Shown: in pieces, positions 17,578 to 24,962 of the stretch
How the letters are laid out: each line of letters opens with the position of its first letter
Numbering within the stretch: the first letter of the stretch is position 1
Assembly: GCA_016872055.1 (NCBI GenBank)
Contig: VHBH01000003.1
Coordinates: 108,086 to 172,085, forward strand
Direction of reading: 5' to 3'
Length of the DNA stretch: 64,000 nucleotides
DNA from: Nitrososphaerota archaeon
Lineage (GTDB): Archaea; Thermoproteota; Nitrososphaeria; Nitrososphaerales; Nitrosopumilaceae
Translations under genes and position numbers: made by a program
The notes under the pieces: generated by a model
The model's database searches: none
What the model saw: only the letters and a program-made list of their open reading frames with translations
Told to the model about the DNA's origin: nothing

Positions 17578-17673
17578 AATTTGTTGAATTTTCATTGATC
17601 CCAATAATAGTGCTAATTAATGTAGGATTTGGCGATCCGAGCCTTTTTCGCTGGGAATTTATTTTAGTTAATT

Positions 17674-19047
17674 TTGAGTGTATCGTTGGAGTATAGGACT
17701 GATAGAGATTCCATGGGTGAAGTAAAAATCCCAAAGGATGCATACTATGGCGCATTTACCGGCCGTGCTATTGCTCAGTATCATGTTACTGGTAAAAAGT
17801 CTCACCAACACTTGATTTCGGCCTACACAATGATCAAGCGTTCTTGTGCAGTTGCCAACATAAAATGTGGTGTATTGGATAAAAAATCTGGTAATGCTAT
17901 AATATCTGCATGCGATAAAATCCTGTCTGGCAAGTTCCAAGATCAATTTGTAATTGAGGAGATCAATTCTGGTGCTGGAACTGCATTCAACATGAACTCC
18001 AATGAAGTGATATGTAATGTGGCGCTGGAAATTTTGGGGAAGAAAAAAGGCCAAAACGAGTTCCTCCACCCAAATGATCACGTGAACATGTCCCAGTCCA
18101 GCAACGACACATTCCCTACTGCAATGCATGTTGCCATTTTGCTGAATCTCAAAGAGACCATTCCAGCAATCGATGTTTTGATAAAATCACTAAACAAAAA
18201 GGCAAAGGAGTTTTCAGGCTACAAAAAGATAGGAAGGACCCACCTAATGGATGCCCTGCCGGTAACGCTTGGCAGTGAATTTGCAGCATATGCCACATCA
18301 ATTAACAAAGCAAAAAACGCCATCACTCTAGCAATCAAGGAACTGGAGTTGGTCGGGTTAGGAGGCACAGCAGTTGGTAATGGTGCAAACACTCCAAAGG
18401 GATTCAGAAAACTATCAATTGCAGAGCTTGCCAGAATTTCCGGCTTAAAGCTAAGGCCAGAGCCTGACATGCAGCACTCATTACAATCAAAATTTGCGGT
18501 AGCAAACGTATCATCTGCAATTAGAAACTTGGCATTGGAGCTAAACAAAATTGCAAATGATATTCGGCTAATGGCATCCGGTCCAATTGCGGGACTATCC
18601 GAGCTTGGTATACCCGCAGTTCACGCGGGTTCGTCCATCATGCCAGGAAAGGTCAACCCATCATTGGCAGAATGCCTCAACATGGTTTGCTTTGGCATAA
18701 TAGGAAATGACACAGTAGTTGCAAATGCTGCACAGGGTGGACAATTCGAGTTGAATGTGATGTTGCCCGGAATGCTAAAGGCCGTATTAGATAGTACAGA
18801 CATGCTCAAGAATTTTCTGCCAATATTTTCAATGAATCTAATAGATGGCCTGACTGCAAACGCAGAACGATTGAAACAGAATATAGAGAAAAGCCCGGTG
18901 ATCGTAACACTTCTCGCACCAAAGATTGGCTACCAAAAGTCTGCCGATCTGTTCAAGGAATCGCTAAAGACTGGAAAAACCATTCGGGAATTGGTAGTGG
19001 AACAGAAACTATTAACCGAAAAAGAGATCAGCGCATTATTCAAGTAG
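17674..19047 (+). CDS. fumC: Fumarate hydratase, class II
   Basis: This hydratase interconverts fumarate and malate. The 457 residues show the class II fumarase/aspartase fold with the mobile active-site loop GSSIMPGKVNPS and the earlier SSNDTFPTA and GAGTAFNMN motifs. The Gly in MPGKVNP favours fumarase over aspartate ammonia-lyase, which usually has MPAKVNP. In thaumarchaea it would serve the partial citrate cycle linked to the hydroxypropionate/hydroxybutyrate pathway. The start is taken as TTG at 17674; another TTG follows four codons later. The next gene starts one base after the stop, so the two are cotranscribed. Confidence 0.88.
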   Translation: MSVSLEYRTDRDSMGEVKIPKDAYYGAFTGRAIAQYHVTGKKSHQHLISAYTMIKRSCAVANIKCGVLDKKSGNAIISACDKILSGKFQDQFVIEEINSGAGTAFNMNSNEVICNVALEILGKKKGQNEFLHPNDHVNMSQSSNDTFPTAMHVAILLNLKETIPAIDVLIKSLNKKAKEFSGYKKIGRTHLMDALPVTLGSEFAAYATSINKAKNAITLAIKELELVGLGGTAVGNGANTPKGFRKLSIAELARISGLKLRPEPDMQHSLQSKFAVANVSSAIRNLALELNKIANDIRLMASGPIAGLSELGIPAVHAGSSIMPGKVNPSLAECLNMVCFGIIGNDTVVANAAQGGQFELNVMLPGMLKAVLDSTDMLKNFLPIFSMNLIDGLTANAERLKQNIEKSPVIVTLLAPKIGYQKSADLFKESLKTGKTIRELVVEQKLLTEKEISALFK

Positions 19048-19048
19048 C

Positions 19049-20317
19049 ATGGCAAAAATCTGGGTCGAGTCCTATGGTTGCTCTGCTAGCTTTGCAGACG
19101 CCGAGATGATTTCAGGACTCATTGTCAATGGCGGTCATACTTTGGCCGAGAGTTCCCGTGATGCTGACTTGAACTTGATTGTGACGTGCTCTGTCAAAGA
19201 CGCCACTGCAAACAAGATGGTTAACAGAATAAAGAGATTAAAGTCAAAACCTCTAGTTGTTGCGGGATGCCTGCCAAAGGCAGAGCCAAAATCTGTACAA
19301 CGGTTTTCTCCAAACGCTAGCCTGATGGGACCTAATTCCATTGGAAAAACTTTGCAAATAATCGACAGTACACTATCAGGTAGAAAGAAAATAGAGTTGG
19401 AGGATTCCGATGTTACCAAGACAGGCCTGCCAAAAGTCCGGCTCAATCCTATTGTGGGAATAGTAGAGATTGCTTCAGGTTGCATGAGTGACTGCACGTT
19501 TTGTCAGACCAAGCTTGCACGAGGTGATCTTCAATCATATCGCCTCGGCGACATAATACGCCAAGTAACTTTTGAAGTACAAGACGGATGCAAAGAAGTC
19601 TGGCTCACGTCAACTGATAATGGTTGTTATGGGTTGGATATTGGGACCAGTCTACCAGAGTTGGTAAACCAAGTATCAGAAATTCCACATGACTTTATGA
19701 TCAGAGTCGGCATGATGAACCCAATGTATATGCCAAAAATAAAACATGACTTGGTAAAATCTTTTGAAAGCGACAAAGTCTTCAAGTTCCTGCACGTTCC
19801 CGTGCAATCTGGAAGCAACAAAATACTGCAAGAGATGAAGCGTGGTCACACTGCGGAAACATTCCGAGATGTGGTAAAGCGATTCCGGGAAAGATTCCCA
19901 AGAGTTACAATATCTACTGATGTCATAGTCGGATTTCCTGGAGAAACCGAGGAGGACTTTTCCGACACTGTATCGCTAATCAAAGAGACACGGCCCGATG
20001 TCGTAAATCTATCCAAGTATAGCCAGAGGCCTGGAACCGTAGCGGCAGAACTAGTCCAGATTCCAGTAGCTGAGGTCAAAAACAGAAGCAAAAAACTATT
20101 TGATGTAATAAGCAAGATTGCACTCCAGAACAACCAAGAATGGGTTGGTTGGACTGGTGTTGTACTATTTGATGAGCAGACAGACGACATGGTTCGAGGA
20201 AGGAACTTTGCCTACAAGTCGGTCTTTGTAGAGGAGTCAGTCAAAGTGGGCGATTCAGTCCAAGTCACGATAAACCGTGCAACCAATCATGGACTCTACG
20301 GCGTGATCGCTAGCTAA
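19049..20317 (+). CDS. tRNA t6A methylthiotransferase (e-MtaB/CDKAL1 type)
   Basis: This radical SAM enzyme adds a methylthio group to N6-threonylcarbamoyladenosine at position 37 of tRNA, a change that steadies codon reading. Three domains are visible. The N-terminal methylthiotransferase domain has three cluster cysteines (SYGCSAS, VTCSVKD, AGCLPKA). The radical SAM domain has CMSDCTFCQ. The C-terminal TRAM RNA-binding domain starts near WTGVVLFDEQTD. Length (422) is normal for the archaeal/eukaryotic group. It is transcribed with fumC (one-base gap), with no evident functional link. Confidence 0.88.
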   Translation: MAKIWVESYGCSASFADAEMISGLIVNGGHTLAESSRDADLNLIVTCSVKDATANKMVNRIKRLKSKPLVVAGCLPKAEPKSVQRFSPNASLMGPNSIGKTLQIIDSTLSGRKKIELEDSDVTKTGLPKVRLNPIVGIVEIASGCMSDCTFCQTKLARGDLQSYRLGDIIRQVTFEVQDGCKEVWLTSTDNGCYGLDIGTSLPELVNQVSEIPHDFMIRVGMMNPMYMPKIKHDLVKSFESDKVFKFLHVPVQSGSNKILQEMKRGHTAETFRDVVKRFRERFPRVTISTDVIVGFPGETEEDFSDTVSLIKETRPDVVNLSKYSQRPGTVAAELVQIPVAEVKNRSKKLFDVISKIALQNNQEWVGWTGVVLFDEQTDDMVRGRNFAYKSVFVEESVKVGDSVQVTINRATNHGLYGVIAS

Positions 20318-20359
20318 AAGTTTTAGATCGGACTTTGGATCAAAATTAAGTAAGAAGGT

Positions 20360-20367
20360 TTTTTATC
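20360..20367 (+). promoter_or_regulatory. TATA box of the FtsZ-like gene
   Basis: TTTTTATC is centred 25 bases before the ATG at 20388. This supports that ATG over the upstream TTG at 20373, which would leave only about ten bases. Confidence 0.5.
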
Positions 20368-20387
20368 GAATTTTGCAAGAGTCTCAC

Positions 20388-21332
20388 ATGGACTTTGTAC
20401 AGCCCGTCCTTTTGGTCGGAATAGGTGGCGCAGGCTCAAAGATGGCAAACGATGCGGCCTCCTTGATTGGAGCAGACGTCTTTGCAATCAGCCATGACAG
20501 CAATGATCTGAGCTCCCATCATGACATCAAAATTCACGCAGAATCCTATGTCAACCCATCCGCATATCTCATTAGGGCAGAGGCTCAAAAGTCAATGTAC
20601 AGGATTCGCGACAAGTTTGCAAACTATAACACTATTGTGATTTTTGCAAACCTAGCAGGCAAGTCAGGCTGTGCTGTGTCTCCACTGGTTGCAACAATAG
20701 CCAAAGAGGAGAAAAAGCGAGTCTTGTCATTTGGAATAATGCCATTTAGATTTGAAAAAGAGAAATTGTTTTTGTCTGGTGTATCACTCAAGAGACTACG
20801 TGCTAGTTCTGATTCTACCATAGTAGTTGATAATGACGCATTGTTGGAAGCAAATCCTGACCTTACAGTATCAAAATGCTATGACATAACAAACCACGCA
20901 GTAATGTATGTCGTAAATGCATTGGCGTCATCTAGCATCTCTGATGATCTGAACATTTTATCTACAAGTAAAAATGAAAAAGACGTCGAAGCATCACTGC
21001 GCGAATCAGTGCAAATGCTCTACGAGGACGCCCCCCCAAGCTCTGTCAAAAAGACAATGCTGTACGTGTTTGGCTCTGATAATGTTTCTATTGGAAAAAT
21101 AAATGCCGCAGTAAACACCATAACTGGAATATTCAATGAGGGCAATACTGACGTATCACTTGCAACAACGCAAGGAGACAAGTCCCAAGTAGTAATGGTT
21201 AGCTCTGTCGAGGGTGCAATGAAATTTGATTCCTATGATCCACTGGGAATGATTTCAAAGGAGAACACTCTAGATTGGGATGTTCCGGAATCATCAATCA
21301 AAACTGGAATTGAACTATACCAATTAGATTAA
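20388..21332 (+). CDS. Divergent FtsZ/tubulin-superfamily protein
   Basis: The 314 residues keep the FtsZ nucleotide-binding fold: T1 loop LLVGIGGAGSKMAND at about 8-22, a T4-like loop LAGKSGCAVSP at about 88-98 where true FtsZ has GGGTGTGAAP, then FGIMPF and the core helices with SGVSLKRLR. The GGGTGTG signature is changed and I find no clear T7 catalytic loop, so GTP hydrolysis on assembly may be lost. Thaumarchaea divide with the Cdv/ESCRT system, so a role in division is doubtful. It may be a non-polymerising regulator or a shape protein. The start at 20388 follows a TATA box at the right distance. Confidence 0.8.
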   Translation: MDFVQPVLLVGIGGAGSKMANDAASLIGADVFAISHDSNDLSSHHDIKIHAESYVNPSAYLIRAEAQKSMYRIRDKFANYNTIVIFANLAGKSGCAVSPLVATIAKEEKKRVLSFGIMPFRFEKEKLFLSGVSLKRLRASSDSTIVVDNDALLEANPDLTVSKCYDITNHAVMYVVNALASSSISDDLNILSTSKNEKDVEASLRESVQMLYEDAPPSSVKKTMLYVFGSDNVSIGKINAAVNTITGIFNEGNTDVSLATTQGDKSQVVMVSSVEGAMKFDSYDPLGMISKENTLDWDVPESSIKTGIELYQLD

Positions 21333-21418
21333 GAGTTTCTGTGTTCGATAATAATTTAGAACTTGTTTAACAAATAAAAATCACATAAAACAGAAATTTC
21401 TTCAAAATTAAAAACTGG

Positions 21419-21598
21419 TCAGGTTTTTTTGTATTTCGCACAACAGCATGCTCTAGCGCAAAAACTTGAACATTTTATGCGATTCTTTACCTTGCCTTGG
21501 AGCAGAAGACACAAAAACAATTCTGAATTTGCCATTGTGTCTTTGACATCGACAGGTAATGACTCTAGGTAATCATCACAGTGCGGTAATTTGGACAT
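21419..21598 (-). CDS. Candidate 59-residue cysteine-rich protein
   Basis: A clean ATG frame of 59 codons ends in TGA. The N-terminal half (MSKLPHCDDYLESLPVDV) looks like a normal soluble protein. The C-terminal 20 residues hold six cysteines (CSSFCARACCC), which could bind zinc or a cluster, or could reflect a frameshifted end. It lies 48 bases downstream of the eL31 gene on the same strand. No recognisable family and no strong TATA box. It may be the remains of a small zinc protein. Confidence 0.35.
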   Translation of the reverse strand: MSKLPHCDDYLESLPVDVKDTMANSELFLCLLLQGKVKNRIKCSSFCARACCCAKYKKT

Positions 21599-21646
21599 GG
21601 TTCATAACAAGATTGATTTGATGTAAGATGGAGTTATTCTAAAAAA

Positions 21647-22084
21647 TTATTTAGATTTCTTTGCTGACTTTTTTGCTTTCTTTTTGGATGGCTTTTTTGG
21701 TTCTGCCTTTTCTTTTTTTATCGGTTTTTCTTCTGTCTTCTTTTCCTCTTTTGCGGGCTTTTCCTCAGTCGTTTCTTCTTTGGCTTCTACCTTTGGTTCC
21801 TCCTTCTTTGCCTTTGGTTTTTCCTCTTCCTCGTATGGTGAGACCATTACATAACCGTCGTCGGTCTTTGCCATCTTTACTCGGATCTTTCTTGGCGGGC
21901 TGCGAATTCCTCTCTCCCAGATTGCATGGGACAAATCCTGGTCGATTTTGATCTGGCTTGTCTTCATATGATGTTCAGTAAACTCGCGAATCATATTGAT
22001 TGCGCGCTTAGCTCTCTGGTTATTTGGTGAAAGCCAGACCTTGCCCAGATTAATTGTATATACTCGCTCTGCTTCTTGGGACAA
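21647..22084 (-). CDS. rpl31e: Ribosomal protein eL31 with long Lys/Glu tail
   Basis: Residues 1 to about 85 are a normal L31e ribosomal protein (YTINLGKVWLSPNNQRAKRA, then HAIWERGIRSPPRKIRVKM). They are followed by about 60 residues made almost only of Lys, Glu, Ala and Pro (KKEEPKVEAKEETTEEKPAK is an example). Typical archaeal L31e proteins stop near residue 90, so the charged tail is an extension, probably disordered and exposed near the exit tunnel. The gene follows eL39 with a one-base gap, the common archaeal eL39-eL31 pair. Confidence 0.92.
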   Translation of the reverse strand: MSQEAERVYTINLGKVWLSPNNQRAKRAINMIREFTEHHMKTSQIKIDQDLSHAIWERGIRSPPRKIRVKMAKTDDGYVMVSPYEEEEKPKAKKEEPKVEAKEETTEEKPAKEEKKTEEKPIKKEKAEPKKPSKKKAKKSAKKSK

Positions 22085-22085
22085 A

Positions 22086-22244
22086 TTATCCTACCTCCAC
22101 GTCAGTTGATCTCCAAGCTCTGCGCTTTGGATTGGAGCGGACCTGTCTTTTGGTCTTAAGAATAATCCACGCTGGCACTGCAGAATTTTGCTTCGTTTTC
22201 TTTTGTAGTCTGATCTTGCGTCCAGAATGCTTTCTTGTCGCCAT
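22086..22244 (-). CDS. rpl39e: Ribosomal protein eL39 (L39e)
   Basis: This 52-residue basic protein ([20 protein letters not shown], then VPAWIILKT and [12 protein letters not shown]) is the L39e protein of the ribosomal exit tunnel; length and the W...R.N.KRR.WR pattern fit the family. The stop codon ends at 22086 and eL31 starts at 22084. A TATA-like TTTAAAAATA at about 22265-22275 stands about 25 bases before the start. Confidence 0.92.
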   Translation of the reverse strand: MATRKHSGRKIRLQKKTKQNSAVPAWIILKTKRQVRSNPKRRAWRSTDVEVG

Positions 22245-22300
22245 GAAAATTGAGGCATTTTATCCTATTTTTAAATGAATCTGAGTTTTTGCGTGTAATT

Positions 22301-22858
22301 TTACAGAATTTGGTTAGAGTGGAAAATGTCTGCGATTTGTTTTAGCATTCTAGCGGATGCGCCCCAAATCAGCTTGTTATCGTATGTGAGCTTGTACGCC
22401 TCAAAGACGGACCTGTGGCCTGGGTCGTCATCATCATGTAGTGTTTGCAATAACGGTATGATTGGAAAGTGAAGTATCTCATCGACTTCGGAGTTTGGGT
22501 GTAGTTGTGTTATTTGATCCAGTATTGCAACAAATGGTATAATTGTAAATCCTGAATTTCTTGTCTGCACTGGATTGAGCTGCCCTATGACGTTTTGCCT
22601 TGGCACGGCTAGGCCTATTTCTTCTATTGTTTCCCGAATTGCAGTTTCCAGTAGGTTTTCATCATTTGTGTCGATTTTTCCACCAGGAAATGCAATCTCG
22701 CCTGCATGCTGTTGCATGCTAAGTGGTTTTTGAGTCATGATTATTTTGTGGTCTTCTCCATATATCACAATCATAACTGCTGCATGTTTTGTGGTGTGAT
22801 CATCTAGATGTGGAATAATATTGGAGCTGAGAATTCGGCGCAGTGTATCTCCGTTCAT
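22301..22858 (-). CDS. Nudix hydrolase, CoA pyrophosphatase-like
   Basis: The 185 residues have a Nudix box (FPGGKID followed by ETAIRETIEEIGL) with the metal-binding REx2EE pair. The preceding phrase QQHAGEIAFPGG matches the CoA pyrophosphatase subgroup (NUDT7/8, YeaB), which carries the extra motif upstream of the box. Members cleave CoA or related dinucleotide pyrophosphates to 4'-phosphopantetheine. The substrate here is inferred from subgroup resemblance only. It is transcribed toward the eL39-eL31 genes from its own promoter region, divergent to metF. Confidence 0.82.
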   Translation of the reverse strand: MNGDTLRRILSSNIIPHLDDHTTKHAAVMIVIYGEDHKIIMTQKPLSMQQHAGEIAFPGGKIDTNDENLLETAIRETIEEIGLAVPRQNVIGQLNPVQTRNSGFTIIPFVAILDQITQLHPNSEVDEILHFPIIPLLQTLHDDDDPGHRSVFEAYKLTYDNKLIWGASARMLKQIADIFHSNQIL

Positions 22859-22925
22859 GATGTATTAGTGATTGTTCATTGATTTATTCCTTCAAAGGTT
22901 ATTAATCAAGAAAATTAGATAATTT

Positions 22926-23690
22926 TTGAAATTGACCATTCGATACGAGATAAATCCACCTAGAGTTATTCAGGATGGAGCACTCTCCCACAAACAAGTC
23001 CGTGGATTGCTTGGAAAGGTCGAAAAAAGAATTATTTCTGCTTCCAAATATTGTAATGGAATACACCTCACTGACTCGGTACTAGGTGTTCCAAGAATTT
23101 CTCCAATTACTGCGGGTGCCATAATTCGAAATAATGGTGTAAGGCTTGACATTACTGCCAGTCTGCGTGTCCGGGATCGAAATATTACCGCACTGACCCA
23201 ATCGGTGTACGATGCAGTACTACTTGGATTGGATGGCTTGCTGATACTAAAGGGCGACGAGCCACCTGCCGGACCAAAAGACTCGAAGCTGATACCTAGC
23301 CAGGTTGTAAAACATTTTACAAAACAAGGATTTGGTAAGAATTTGGACTTTTTTTTATCCATATCTGCACATCCCGACTTTGAGAAGATTCAGAAAAAAA
23401 TCGACGCCGAGCCCACGGGATTTGTCACGCAGGTAATACAGGATCCTACTCAGGTTCATCGAATTGTGGACGAGCTAAAGCCGCAGGGATTCAAAATCAT
23501 TCCATGTGTGATGATCCCGTCTGTGAAAAACGCCAACTCTGCAAAGATGGTAGGAATCGATTTTGCGCAATATGAAGAAATTGTGCTTGATTTCATCAAG
23601 GAGATTCACAAGTCTGCGCGCGACATCCTAATTACATCACCCAATGATTCCAAGGCTGCACTGAAGGTTTTAACGCAGATTAAAGCTTAA
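22926..23690 (+). CDS. metF: Methylenetetrahydrofolate reductase-like protein (MetF family)
   Basis: This TIM-barrel protein of 254 residues resembles MetF, which reduces methylene-tetrahydrofolate to the methyl donor for methionine synthesis. Typical phrases are GIHLTDSVLGVPRISP near the N-terminus, LLGLDGLLILKGDEPP at about residue 99 (the usual GGDxP position) and FFLSISAHPD. It is shorter than bacterial MetF (about 290). The start is TTG at 22926, with a second TTG two codons on. It heads a methyl-group block: the homocysteine methyltransferase and the MetH remainder follow on the same strand. Confidence 0.78.
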   Translation: MKLTIRYEINPPRVIQDGALSHKQVRGLLGKVEKRIISASKYCNGIHLTDSVLGVPRISPITAGAIIRNNGVRLDITASLRVRDRNITALTQSVYDAVLLGLDGLLILKGDEPPAGPKDSKLIPSQVVKHFTKQGFGKNLDFFLSISAHPDFEKIQKKIDAEPTGFVTQVIQDPTQVHRIVDELKPQGFKIIPCVMIPSVKNANSAKMVGIDFAQYEEIVLDFIKEIHKSARDILITSPNDSKAALKVLTQIKA

Positions 23691-23714
23691 AAAGAGAATA
23701 ACCAGAAATTCTGC

Positions 23715-24659
23715 ATGGCGCAAAAACTTCCATTCTTGGATGCAATGAAAAATGACATTTTATTATTTGATGGTGCAATGGCGACTGAAATTCAGAAATT
23801 TGACCCAAAGTCAGAAGACTTTCCGGATGGTAAAGACGGATTCAATGACGGGTTAGTACTGACAAGACCTGAATGGATTAAAAAAATTCATCGGAGTTAT
23901 CTGGAGGCTGGCGCCGACTGTATCGAGACAAACTCGTTTGGCTCTAACAAGCTAAAGCTCGAAGAATACGGATTTGGAGACAAGACAATAGAGATGAACA
24001 AAAAAATTGCCGAGCTTGCATGCAGTGTAGCGTCTGAATTTACTGACAAGCCTCGATATGTCATAGGTAGTATGGGACCCACCGGATTTTTGCCCAGCTC
24101 CAACGATCCAGACTTGGGCCAAATTCCGCTAGACAGAATCAGGGAGGCATATGAATTACAGGCGGAAGGCATGATTTTGGGCGGAGTGGATGCGCTACTA
24201 ATAGAGACAAGCCAGGATATTTTAGAAACAAAGCTTGCAATCGAAGGTTCACATGAGGCAATGGCAAAAACCAAAAAGGTTCCATTAATTGCGAATGTCA
24301 CGCTGGATCAGTACGGAAAGATGCTATTGGGTACAAACGTCCAGGCCGCATATACTACGGTATCGGACATGGGAATTGACGTGTTTGGCCTCAACTGTTC
24401 TACTGGGCCAATAGAGATGACGTCCAGCGTCCAGTGGTTGAATGAGCAAAACGACCTGAATTTGCTTGTGGTGCCAAATGCAGGTATGCCGGAAAACGAG
24501 GGAGGCCATGCAGTGTATAAGATGACACCGGAGAAAATGTCGGATGTACTAGGTGATTTTTTGTCAAAATACAAAAAGGTAAGAATAATCGGCGGTTGCT
24601 GTGGGACAAATCCTGCGCACATTGCCGCATTGCGCAAAATAATTGATGAGCGAAAATAA
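23715..24659 (+). CDS. Homocysteine S-methyltransferase domain (MetH N-terminal module)
   Basis: This zinc-dependent barrel binds homocysteine and accepts the methyl group. The zinc cysteines are visible in GLNCSTGP (about 226-229) and GGCCGTNP (about 292-295), and the N-terminal FDGAMATEIQ matches the family start. The 314 residues equal the first domain of full MetH. The next gene encodes the remaining domains, so methionine synthase is split in two polypeptides here and the pair must meet in trans. The 303-base gap and a separate TATA box show independent promoters. Confidence 0.88.
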   Translation: MAQKLPFLDAMKNDILLFDGAMATEIQKFDPKSEDFPDGKDGFNDGLVLTRPEWIKKIHRSYLEAGADCIETNSFGSNKLKLEEYGFGDKTIEMNKKIAELACSVASEFTDKPRYVIGSMGPTGFLPSSNDPDLGQIPLDRIREAYELQAEGMILGGVDALLIETSQDILETKLAIEGSHEAMAKTKKVPLIANVTLDQYGKMLLGTNVQAAYTTVSDMGIDVFGLNCSTGPIEMTSSVQWLNEQNDLNLLVVPNAGMPENEGGHAVYKMTPEKMSDVLGDFLSKYKKVRIIGGCCGTNPAHIAALRKIIDERK

Positions 24660-24962
24660 TACCGTGTGAATTATCAAAAATGGAATTGCGCAATAAAGGG
24701 TTGGTGCTGTTCATTAATACCATCTAATGGAGTAAAGCGTCTCTTTTCCACATTTGGTAGATGAGATTTTCGTACTAAAAGCGTGAATCTCATATTCTGA
24801 TATAGACATTATTTATAAGAAATATGGAAAAACATTTCAGATTATAAAAAATCACGAAATTACCATACGAGGCTCACATTATTGTCCAATATACCCTAAC
24901 TATACGGTAAATAATAGAAAAACTGTCATATATTTACAAAGGACACAAATTTTTGAAATAAA
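24660..24962. other. AT-rich intergenic region with two TATA-like boxes
   Basis: This 303-base gap holds no supported gene. Besides the TATA box of the metH remainder (24928-24938) it contains a second strong box, TTTATAAG at 24812-24819, with no ATG gene at the right distance. It could drive a longer leader or a small RNA of about 100 bases. I see no cobalamin-riboswitch-like fold by eye. Confidence 0.35.
24928..24938 (+). promoter_or_regulatory. TATA box of the metH remainder
   Basis: ATATATTTACA is centred about 29 bases before the ATG at 24963, a spacing fit for a leaderless or nearly leaderless transcript. Confidence 0.55.

Noticed and set aside
17548..17604. Upstream ATG of nirK giving 19 extra residues
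   Set aside because: The extension runs over the TATA box 26 bases before the ATG at 17547, and the signal segment follows that ATG.
19049..20317. MiaB-type function for the methylthiotransferase
   Set aside because: Archaea lack the i6A substrate of MiaB, and the three-domain layout fits the t6A-type (e-MtaB/CDKAL1) group.
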